DNA of 64,000 bases from an uncultured Castellaniella sp. (GTDB lineage: Bacteria > Pseudomonadota > Gammaproteobacteria > Burkholderiales > Burkholderiaceae_B): NCBI RefSeq assembly GCF_937988725.1, contig NZ_CALKHS010000010.1:992001-1056000 (forward strand), given 5' to 3'. The notes under the pieces were generated by a model. That model saw only the letters and a list, made by a program, of their open reading frames with translations. It was not told the DNA's origin and searched no databases. A program made the position numbers and the translations under genes. How positions within the stretch are numbered: the stretch's first letter is position 1; every line of letters starts with the position of its first letter. Below are positions 57,193 to 64,000 of the stretch, one piece after another.

Positions 57193-58830
57193 CTAAGCCA
57201 ACTGTGCAGCGAGATTTCCAAGTCGGGCCTTTAGCATTGCCCGAAGGTTTGAGTCTGCGCCGATCAGGGTGAGCGCGGCCCTTTCATAATCCGAACGCCC
57301 ATTAAAATGCAATGCTTTCGCCAGATTGTGAAGTACCTTTGATTCCCTGATAGGGTATCGAGACACGACGGCATTGACGTCTTCAGCAGCAATCATCTGG
57401 TTGATACGATCTAATTCCGCTGGATACGGCGATGCAATGGTGATTGCGACTTCAGCGGCGCTTCCCTCTATCATCGACTGCCGTTCGGGCAACGAAAGCA
57501 GCAACTTGTCCCGCATTTGACGTTCTGCGATCCGGCTGGCAAGGTGTTCGACCGTTCCTTTCATATTAAGCGCCGCTAAAGCCGCCGCTTTCGCTTCAGC
57601 CAATATCTGGTCCGCAGGCAAGCCGAAAATCCGCGCTTGCTGGACGGCCAGCGCTCCTAAAACATCCGCAGAATAGTAAAGGCTTTCAACGGCGAAAATT
57701 GGCAATGGGTAGATGCCATTGGATTCTAATTCTGCCATCCGGTCCGCTCCCATTCCGTCGTGGTCAACGAGTCCGAAAGCTTGCGCTCGATGCAGTGACT
57801 CCACAGCACGCAACCCTTCTACTGCACGCATGACCTCGCGGCAGCTTTCGCGTGACCGAACTGACACCGACGGAAATAGAAGAGCATACAAAGGTTGATC
57901 GAGGCTTGTCGAAGTTCCCTCTATAAACAAGATCTTTCGACGCGAGCCTATCAGATCGACGCGCAACCATTCAGGAATCTGACCAGGATCGTTCAAGACA
58001 TCGATTTCCCATGCGGCGATATCCCCTCCTTGCCACGTACTACCGCGAACAAGGATTACGCTTGCCGAGGGCGAGCTGCCGGGGAGATCGAGCTCGTGTG
58101 TACACACGACAAAGCCACATTCCGGCCGTTCGGAAATGAGGGCTTTAAGCAGAGGAACGACAATGGATGGGTGCAGGTGGAGCTCAGGCTCGTCGATAAG
58201 AAAAATAGCACGATCGGGAGCAGCGACTACCTCAGCGGCGAACACAAGTGCTGCTCGCTCGCCATCAGACATCCGAGCAAAACTATAGATGGCGCCTGAC
58301 TGCTTGGCTCGAAGCTCGCCTCCGTCGATCAACATGCTGATGGGCAAATTCGCTTGAGCCAAAAGGGCGTTTACGCGGTCGAGTGGCGAGTTGCTGGACT
58401 GAAGTCGAGCGACCGCCGCCGACTTTGCGCCATCAATCTTTATCTCGTTCGCTGCGTCAATCTTGTACTGCGTCTCCGCAGCCTGTAGATCGTGAATGGC
58501 CTTTTCGTTTCTTGAAGTCCCGGAAATCGACCGCCACCGCGTATCAGGTGAGGCATCCCAACTGCGAAGATTCTGCTCGAGATTTCGGCGCGACGCGGGT
58601 GTCAGAGATAGACTTTCGCTGTCAAAATAACTTGGGCGGGAACCCGGCATGTAAACAACCGCAGGGCCGAACTGCCCGGACAGGCGGTTCACTAACGCAG
58701 ATTTTCCAGTTCCGTTACGACCCAGAATGAAGACTGGACGACCCGCCTCGACTTCGACGGTAGTAGCCATTCCCTGCCCCGAGGGAATTTGAATAACCGC
58801 GAGTTGCTTACTCGGCTGACCTGACTCCAT
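57193..58830 (-). CDS. Single-chain AAA ATPase-TOPRIM protein, PARIS-like (fused AriA/AriB-type)
   Basis: 545 residues. An N-terminal ABC/SMC-type ATPase: Walker A ILGRNGTGKSALVNRL (about 33-48), signature-like FARMSDGERAALVFAAE, and Walker B AIFLIDEPELHLHPS, then the switch FVVCTHELDLP. After about residue 300 comes a DUF4435/TOPRIM-like part: ILFIEGTSTSLDQPLY with the acidic EG, FGLVDHDGMGADRMAELESNGI with the DxD, and FAVESLYYS. PARIS defence uses an AriA ATPase and an AriB TOPRIM nuclease that also occur fused. AAGGAG lies eight bases before ATG 58830. Function inferred from architecture. Confidence 0.72.
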   Translation of the reverse strand: MESGQPSKQLAVIQIPSGQGMATTVEVEAGRPVFILGRNGTGKSALVNRLSGQFGPAVVYMPGSRPSYFDSESLSLTPASRRNLEQNLRSWDASPDTRWRSISGTSRNEKAIHDLQAAETQYKIDAANEIKIDGAKSAAVARLQSSNSPLDRVNALLAQANLPISMLIDGGELRAKQSGAIYSFARMSDGERAALVFAAEVVAAPDRAIFLIDEPELHLHPSIVVPLLKALISERPECGFVVCTHELDLPGSSPSASVILVRGSTWQGGDIAAWEIDVLNDPGQIPEWLRVDLIGSRRKILFIEGTSTSLDQPLYALLFPSVSVRSRESCREVMRAVEGLRAVESLHRAQAFGLVDHDGMGADRMAELESNGIYPLPIFAVESLYYSADVLGALAVQQARIFGLPADQILAEAKAAALAALNMKGTVEHLASRIAERQMRDKLLLSLPERQSMIEGSAAEVAITIASPYPAELDRINQMIAAEDVNAVVSRYPIRESKVLHNLAKALHFNGRSDYERAALTLIGADSNLRAMLKARLGNLAAQLA

Positions 58831-59235
58831 GAATCAAAACTCCTTGCACTGCAGATGATTGGCTCTCACCGTAACGGATCCCGGCGTCTTATTTCGCTAG
58901 CAATCATATGCGATCTAACTTAAAGCATGGCAACAATCCATCGGTGTATTTCCAACGACTCCTTCGTCAGTGAAGGTCATTCGATGCGACGCCCACGAAC
59001 GTCTCAAACTGGCCGAAAGCAGCCAGCATAGTGAGTTTGCTCCTGAAAAGAGCATCCAAGCCCAGAAAACCACCCAAACAAGGTTTTTTTGAAGCCTACC
59101 CAAGCCCATTTTGGGCCCGTAGCTAGCATCATCAGCACTCGCTTTAGGTGTTTTTCGGAGTTCCAAACTGAGCAGCGGAAATTCCAAACCCAGCGGCGTT
59201 CAACAACCACGCCAGGAAGACGGGCGAACCAGGGC
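58831..59235. other. Intergenic stretch, right edge of the accessory island
   Basis: 405 bases; AT-rich up to about 59200, then host-like GC. It contains the ribosome site and leader of the AAA-TOPRIM gene on the left. The open frames within (about 59004-59210, minus strand) have no family resemblance. No attachment site or tRNA recognised. Confidence 0.4.
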
Positions 59236-59874
59236 TCATCCGCGATACACCCTCAACCCCTCAACATCCAACACCGTGAATTCCCGCCCCCGCACCCGGA
59301 TCAGGCCGCGCTCGCTGAGTTCGCGCAGGATGCGGGAAAAGTGCTCCGGCGTCAGGTTCAGGCGCGAAGCGATGACGGACTTGCTGATCTCGATGCGAAA
59401 CGGCTGCCCCGCCTCGCCGGGCCACTCGCGCAGCAGGAAGGCGATCAGGCGCTGGGCGCCGGTGTGCAGGGTGTAGGCTTCCACGTCGCCCATCAGGCTG
59501 TACAGCCGCCGGCTCAGGCCCGCGAGCATCTTGCGGGCCACCCCCGGATGGCGGTCGATCTGCTCGAACAGCACGTCGCGGCCGACGTGCAGCAGCAGCG
59601 TGTCGCGCAGGGCCTCGGCCGTGACGATGTAGTTCTGGCCCATGAACATCAGGGCCTCGCCGAAGCCGTCGCCCGGCCCGATCAGGCGCACCACCCGCTC
59701 GACCCCGGACGCCGAGACGAACACCAGCTTGATCTGCCCGTAGACCACCACGTGAAAACCCACGCAGGGGTCGCCCCGATGAAAGATGATCTCGCCGCGC
59801 CGCGCGGAGATTTCGCTGGTCCCCTGGACGATGGGCTCCAGTTCGGACGCCGGCAGCTCGTTGAACAGCGGCAC
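59236..59874 (-). CDS. Crp/Fnr-family regulator (Dnr-like, no N-terminal Fe-S cysteines)
   Basis: About 212 residues from GTG 59874. A cyclic-nucleotide-type beta-roll (VPLFNELPASELEPIVQGT, EIIFHRGDPCVGFHVVVYGQI, GPGDGFGEALMFMGQNYIV) is followed by a long dimer helix and the HTH KSVIASRLNLTPEHFSRILRELSERGLI. The E-xx-SR recognition pattern fits TTGAY-type sites. There is no CxxC-type cysteine cluster as in Fnr/Anr, so it cannot sense oxygen through a 4Fe-4S cluster and may respond to NO or redox like Dnr. The start is uncertain: the frame opens to 60162, but that part overlaps ybaN on the other strand. Confidence 0.82.
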   Translation of the reverse strand: MPLFNELPASELEPIVQGTSEISARRGEIIFHRGDPCVGFHVVVYGQIKLVFVSASGVERVVRLIGPGDGFGEALMFMGQNYIVTAEALRDTLLLHVGRDVLFEQIDRHPGVARKMLAGLSRRLYSLMGDVEAYTLHTGAQRLIAFLLREWPGEAGQPFRIEISKSVIASRLNLTPEHFSRILRELSERGLIRVRGREFTVLDVEGLRVYRG

Positions 59875-59970
59875 CTGAGCCAGCAGATCGCGGATGCGCC
59901 CGTGGCGCGGCGCATCGTCGCCCGCGCGTCCAGGGCCACGATGCGCTCCCGGATTGCTAGAATCCCGATC

Positions 59971-60372
59971 ATGATCCGCGCCTTGTATACCGTGCTGGGC
60001 TCGATTGCCCTGGCGCTGGGCGTGCTGGGGATTTTCCTGCCCCTGCTGCCCACCACGCCCTTCCTGCTGCTGGCGGTCTTCTGCTATGCGCGCGGTTCGC
60101 GGCGCCTGCATGTCTGGCTGATGTCCCATCGTGTCCTGGGTCCGTATATTCGCGACTTTCAATCGGGGCGCGGCATCCCCTTGCGCAGCAAATGCCTGGC
60201 GATGGCCCTGATGTGGCCGTCCCTGGCCCTGTCGGCCTGGATCATGCCCGTGCCCTGGGCCCGCTGGCTGCTGCTGATTCCCGGCATCGGCGTCACGATC
60301 TACCTGTGGCGCCTGCCGACGCGTCCGCGCGGCGGCCCGCCGGAATCCGACGATCAGATCAATTTCGAATAG
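59971..60372 (+). CDS. YbaN-family (DUF454) inner-membrane protein
   Basis: 133 residues. Start MIRALYTVLGSIALALGVLGIFLPLLPTTPFLLLA gives the first two membrane segments and the DUF454 signature LPLLPTTPFLLLA, followed by CYARGSRRLHVWLMSHRVLGPYIRDF and two more segments. Role unknown; in many genomes it sits near fnr/anr or hemN. The stop at 60372 overlaps the stop side of hemN by 19 bases (convergent). Start ATG 59971. Confidence 0.88.
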   Translation: MIRALYTVLGSIALALGVLGIFLPLLPTTPFLLLAVFCYARGSRRLHVWLMSHRVLGPYIRDFQSGRGIPLRSKCLAMALMWPSLALSAWIMPVPWARWLLLIPGIGVTIYLWRLPTRPRGGPPESDDQINFE

Positions 60373-61802
60373 GTCGCCACCCGGGGTCGGCGCACATACT
60401 GGTCGAACACCATGGAAAAGGCGCGCACGAAGACCCGCCCCCGGGGCAGCACCCGAATGCCCTGGTCGTCGATCTCCAGCAGACCCGCGTCCGCATAAGG
60501 CCGCAAGCGCGCCAGTTCATCGGAAAAACAGGACTGGAAGGACTGACCGTGGCGATCCTGGAAGGCGGCGAAATCCAGCGGCGTGCTGCACATCAGCGTC
60601 ATGATCACTTCCCGGCGGATGACGTCGTCGGGACTGAGGTCAAAGCCTTTGGAGATCGGCAGTTCGCCGCGTTCCAGGGCATTGCGGTAGGCGTTCAGGG
60701 AATGCTGGTTCTGCACGTAGGCATTGCCGATCTTGCCGATGGCGGAAATGCCGAAGCCCACCAGATCGCATTCGGCGCGCGTGGTGTAGCCCTGGAAATT
60801 GCGATGCAGGCTGTGATCCAGCCGCGCGCGGTTCAATTCATCGTCGGGCTTGGCGAAGTGATCCAGGCCGATATAGACATAGCCCGCCGCCAGCAGCCGG
60901 CGCACCGACATCAGGAAGATCTGCAGCCGGGTATCGGCCGACGGCAGGTCTTCTTCGCGGATCAGGCGCTGGGACTTGAAGCGGTCGGGCAGGTGCGCGT
61001 AGTTGTACAGCGCGACGCGATCGGGGGACAGTTCGATCAGCTGATCCAGGGTGCGGCTGAAGCTGTCCAGGGTTTGCAAGGGCAGGCCGTAGATCAGATC
61101 GGCATTGATGGACTGGAAGCCATTGTCGCGGCTGGCCTGCAGGGCGGTGCGCACCATGTCGTAGGGCTGGACGCGGTTGACGGCTTCCTGCACCCGGGGA
61201 TCGAAATCCTGCACGCCGAAACTGGTGCGGTTGAAACCCAGCCCCGCCAGCATGGCCAGGGAATCGGGCGTCACCGTGCGCGGGTCGATCTCGACCCCCA
61301 GTTCCGCGTCGGGCGTGAAGTCGAAATGGCGGCGGATGTGTTCCATCAGCGAGGTCAATTCCGCCGCGCTCAGGAAGGTGGGGGTGCCGCCCCCCAGGTG
61401 CAGCTGGATCGTCTGTCGCGACGCGCCCAGGTGCTGGCTGACCATGTCCATTTCCCCGAACAGGATGTCCAGGTATTCCGCCGAGCGGCTGTGGTCTTGC
61501 GTGATGATCTTGTTGCAGCCGCAAAAATAGCATAGCGATTCGCAGAACGGCAGGTGCACGTATACCGACAAGGGAGCCGGCCGTTCGGCGGCCGCCCGGC
61601 GCGCCAGGTGCTCTTGGTAGGACGAGGCCGGATAATCGCGCTGGAAGCGGTCTGCCGTCGGATAGGACGTGTATCGGGGGCCGGACTGATCGAAACGGCG
61701 GATCAGCGCCTCGGAAATTTCCAGATCCGGGAAAGCGATGGTCTGCTCATCGCGGGTGTCTTGCGCCGCCCCGGAATGGCGGGCGGTGTCGGGTGAGTTC
61801 AT
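60354..61802 (-). CDS. hemN: Oxygen-independent coproporphyrinogen III oxidase
   Basis: 482 residues. The radical SAM cysteines are HLPFCESLCYFCGC (CxxxCxxC plus the extra Cys typical of HemN), followed by LHLGGGTPTFL, VEIDPRTVTPDSL, FNRTSFGVQDFDPRVQEAVNRVQ and YTSYPTADRFQ near the N-terminus, which binds the second SAM. It decarboxylates coproporphyrinogen III without oxygen for heme synthesis. An Fnr-type site lies 106 bases upstream. Start ATG 61802. Confidence 0.96.
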   Translation of the reverse strand: MNSPDTARHSGAAQDTRDEQTIAFPDLEISEALIRRFDQSGPRYTSYPTADRFQRDYPASSYQEHLARRAAAERPAPLSVYVHLPFCESLCYFCGCNKIITQDHSRSAEYLDILFGEMDMVSQHLGASRQTIQLHLGGGTPTFLSAAELTSLMEHIRRHFDFTPDAELGVEIDPRTVTPDSLAMLAGLGFNRTSFGVQDFDPRVQEAVNRVQPYDMVRTALQASRDNGFQSINADLIYGLPLQTLDSFSRTLDQLIELSPDRVALYNYAHLPDRFKSQRLIREEDLPSADTRLQIFLMSVRRLLAAGYVYIGLDHFAKPDDELNRARLDHSLHRNFQGYTTRAECDLVGFGISAIGKIGNAYVQNQHSLNAYRNALERGELPISKGFDLSPDDVIRREVIMTLMCSTPLDFAAFQDRHGQSFQSCFSDELARLRPYADAGLLEIDDQGIRVLPRGRVFVRAFSMVFDQYVRRPRVATYSKLI

Positions 61803-61907
61803 GCGGTACGCTCCTGAAGCCGCGCCAGGGTCTCCTGACCCTGAATCACAACAGGCCTCATTGTCCTGTATCCAAAGGCATTGTCATGCGAAATGCATGC
61901 ATCCGGC

Positions 61908-61921
61908 TTGACTCAAGTCAA
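61908..61921. promoter_or_regulatory. Fnr/Dnr-type site between hemN and mrpA
   Basis: TTGAC-TCAA-GTCAA, near-palindromic and close to TTGAT-N4-ATCAA, extended by GGC/GCC on both sides. It lies 106 bases before hemN and 60 bases before the mrpA start. hemN is the likely target, consistent with anaerobic induction. Confidence 0.7.
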
Positions 61922-61980
61922 GCCACCGAGTTCGCGTATCATAATTGGTCAGCTGAAATTCAAGAATCGATAATATCCCC

Positions 61981-64000
61981 ATGCTCCTGACTCTGATCCT
62001 CGCGATCCCGTTTGCCGGTAGCCTGTGCGCCGCACTGCTGCCCTCGAACGCGCGCAGGGCCGGCGCCTGGATCGCGGGCGGCAGCGCCCTGGCCTGCCTG
62101 GCGCTGACCCTGGCGGCCACGCCCGAGGTCGCCGCCCTGGGCGTGATCAAGCTCAGCATCCCCTGGATCCCCACTCAGGGGGTCGACCTGACCCTGCGCA
62201 TGGACGGCTACGCCTGGCTCTTCGCCGTGATCGTGTCGGCCATGGGGGCGCTGATCGCCCTGTACGCGCATTACTACCTGTCGGACCAGGATCCCGTGCC
62301 GCGCTTTTTCACGTTCCTGCTCAGCTTCATGGGCGCCATGCTGGGGGTCGTGCTGGCGGGCAACCTGATCCAGCTGCTGGTGTTCTGGGAACTGACCAGC
62401 CTGTCGTCCTTCATGCTGATCGGCTACTGGCAGCACCGCCCCGAAGCCCGGCGCGGCGCCCGCATGGCGCTGCTGGTGACGGGCGGCGGCGGCTTCTGCC
62501 TGCTGGCCAGCATGCTGATCATCGGCCACATCGTCGGCAGCTACGACCTGGACGCCGTGCTGGCCGCCGCCGGCGAAATCCGCAGCCACCGCTGGTATCC
62601 CATCCTGCTGGTGCTGCTGGCCCTGGGCGCCCTCACCAAAAGCGCCCAGTTTCCCTTCCATTTCTGGCTGCCCAACGCCATGGCGGCCCCCACTCCGGTA
62701 TCAGCCTATCTGCATTCGGCCACCATGGTCAAGGCGGGCGTCTTCCTGCTGGCGCGCTTCTGGCCGATCTTTTCCGGCACCGACTGGTGGACCTGGACCA
62801 TCGGCGGCGCGGGCCTGTGCTCGCTGCTGCTGGGGGCCTACGCCGCGACCTTCCAGCGCGACATCAAGAGCGTGCTGGCCTATTCCACCATCAGCCACCT
62901 GGGCCTGATCACCCTGCTCCTGGGGATGAACAGCCGGCTGGCGCTGGTGGCCGCCGTCTTCCACATGGTCAACCACGCCACCTTCAAGGCGTCGCTGTTC
63001 ATGGCGGCGGGGATCGTCGATCACGAAAGCGGCACCCGCGACCTGACCCGCCTGTCGGGCCTGCGCACGCTGATGCCCCTGACCGCCACCCTGGCCATGG
63101 TGTCGGCGGCCGCCATGGCGGGGGTGCCGCTGCTCAACGGCTTCATTTCCAAGGAAATGTTCTTCGCCGAAACCATCTTCATCACGGGGCACTGGGCCAG
63201 CCGCTGGGGGCTGCCGCTGGCGGCCGTCATCGCGGGGGCCTTCAGCGTGACCTATTCCCTGCGCCTGATCCTGCAGGTCTTTTTCGGGCCCCCCGCCACC
63301 GATCTGCCGCGCACGCCGCACGACCCGGCCCGCATGATGCTCATCCCCTGCACGATCCTGGTCGTGATCTGCCTGTCCGTCGGCATCCTGCCCAACCTGA
63401 CGCTGGGCGCCATCCTGGACATGGTCATGCGCGGCCTGCTCGGATCCCGCGTGCCGGTGTTCGACCTGCAGGTCTGGCACGGCATCAACCTGCCCCTGAT
63501 CATGAGCCTCATCGCCATGGTGGCTGGAATCGGCCTGTATCTGGCCCTGCGCGAACGGGACCGACGGGCGCCCGGCCAGGTGCCGCTGATCTACCGCCTG
63601 GACGGCCGCCAGAGCTTCGAAACCCTGCTCGAAGCCATCGACGGCGGCTCGTCCCGGCTGCTGGGCTGGCTGCAGAGCCAGCGGCTGCAGCTCCAGGTCC
63701 TGCTGCTGGTGCTCTGCACCCTGGGCGTGGCCGCGCTGCCCCTGCTGCGCGGCGGCTGGTGGCCGCAGGCCGCCGCCAGCGACACCCCGCTGCAGTGGTC
63801 CTTCGGCCTGATGTGGCTGATGGGCGGGGCCTGCGCCGTCGCCGCCGCCTATCAGGCCAAATACCACCGCACCGCGTCGCTGATGCTGGCGGGCGCCACC
63901 GGCCTGATCACCTGCGTGACCTTCGCCTGGCTGTCCGCGCCGGACCTGGCCCTGACGCAACTGGCGGTCGAAGTCGTCACCACCGTGCTGATCCTGCTCG
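61981..64000 (+). CDS. MrpA/MnhA-type Na+/H+ antiporter subunit A (truncated by window edge)
   Basis: At least 673 residues, continuing past the window. About 17-18 membrane segments are visible. The NuoL-like core has MDGYAWLFAVIVSAMGALIALYA, ELTSLSSFMLIGYW with the conserved glutamate, LTKSAQFPFHFWLPNAM with its lysine, and HSATMVKAGVFLLARF. After it the MrpA-specific part begins (APDLALTQLAVEVVTT at the end of the window). Mrp antiporters exchange Na+ for H+ and support pH homeostasis. Fused MrpA-B proteins exist, but whether this one continues into MrpB cannot be seen. No clear ribosome site before ATG 61981. Confidence 0.9.
   Translation, partial: MLLTLILAIPFAGSLCAALLPSNARRAGAWIAGGSALACLALTLAATPEVAALGVIKLSIPWIPTQGVDLTLRMDGYAWLFAVIVSAMGALIALYAHYYLSDQDPVPRFFTFLLSFMGAMLGVVLAGNLIQLLVFWELTSLSSFMLIGYWQHRPEARRGARMALLVTGGGGFCLLASMLIIGHIVGSYDLDAVLAAAGEIRSHRWYPILLVLLALGALTKSAQFPFHFWLPNAMAAPTPVSAYLHSATMVKAGVFLLARFWPIFSGTDWWTWTIGGAGLCSLLLGAYAATFQRDIKSVLAYSTISHLGLITLLLGMNSRLALVAAVFHMVNHATFKASLFMAAGIVDHESGTRDLTRLSGLRTLMPLTATLAMVSAAAMAGVPLLNGFISKEMFFAETIFITGHWASRWGLPLAAVIAGAFSVTYSLRLILQVFFGPPATDLPRTPHDPARMMLIPCTILVVICLSVGILPNLTLGAILDMVMRGLLGSRVPVFDLQVWHGINLPLIMSLIAMVAGIGLYLALRERDRRAPGQVPLIYRLDGRQSFETLLEAIDGGSSRLLGWLQSQRLQLQVLLLVLCTLGVAALPLLRGGWWPQAAASDTPLQWSFGLMWLMGGACAVAAAYQAKYHRTASLMLAGATGLITCVTFAWLSAPDLALTQLAVEVVTTVLILL

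Noticed and set aside
59004..59210. 68-residue minus-strand frame (MVVERRWVWNF...)
   Set aside because: Aromatic-rich translation of AT-rich spacer, no ribosome site; not a credible gene.

Overview
The window is high-GC DNA (codon use dominated by G/C third positions) with a gene set typical of a facultatively denitrifying betaproteobacterium, most likely of the family Alcaligenaceae (Bordetella/Achromobacter/Castellaniella relatives). This rests on the kpsC/kpsS/SDR/sulfatase-fold capsule gene order, the GlnE-YhdP pair and the UbiUVT/HemN/NrdDG anaerobic block. The genus is not determined. No rRNA, tRNA or CRISPR array was seen.

Layout. 1-3775: yhdP-like gene (cut by the window edge) divergent from glnE. 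3776-8955: an insertion of lower GC holding one 1372-residue protein with a HigA-type HTH, a nuclease-like region and a degenerate STAND-like region, under a promoter buried in a 34-bp palindrome. 8956-13992: housekeeping and stress genes (YeaQ family, qorB/HxlR pair, clpB, higBA). 14146-37519: a 23-kb unidirectional group-2/3 (ABC-dependent) capsule locus read on the minus strand. It starts with a 2524-residue polyketide synthase and an alpha-oxoamine synthase, then export genes kpsE-D-M-T, then an AT-rich serotype cassette (Stealth phosphotransferase, hexapeptide acyltransferase, TagF-like glycerophosphotransferase), then kpsC-kpsS, an SDR, a zeta-like toxin-antitoxin pair and an LTA-synthase-like membrane enzyme.

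37901-40824: P450, class II amidotransferase, small cysteine-rich protein, DUF2249 protein. 40961-49935 and 59236-61921 form an anaerobic module: class III ribonucleotide reductase split into a large subunit and a separate 60-residue glycyl-radical polypeptide plus its activase, D-serine dehydratase, O2-independent ubiquinone synthesis proteins UbiT/UbiV/UbiU, DUF2249 and an NnrS-like membrane protein, a Crp/Fnr-type regulator, and hemN. Sites of the form TTRAY-N4-RTCAA lie before nrdD, between ubiU and the DUF2249 gene, and before hemN, and two NrdR boxes 31 bp apart precede nrdD.

49936-59235: an accessory island splits this module. It carries a four-gene cassette (possible ADP-ribosyltransferase-like protein, RarA-C-like helical protein, dGTPase, primase/polymerase-like protein) under a clear promoter, a complete IS30-family element with 25-bp ends and a 2-bp target duplication, an unknown zinc-ribbon protein, and a single-chain AAA ATPase-TOPRIM (DUF4435-like) protein resembling fused PARIS. 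The best candidates for undescribed biology are this four-gene cassette and the HTH-nuclease-STAND protein. 61981-64000: start of an mrpA/mnhA-type Na+/H+ antiporter gene, cut by the window edge.
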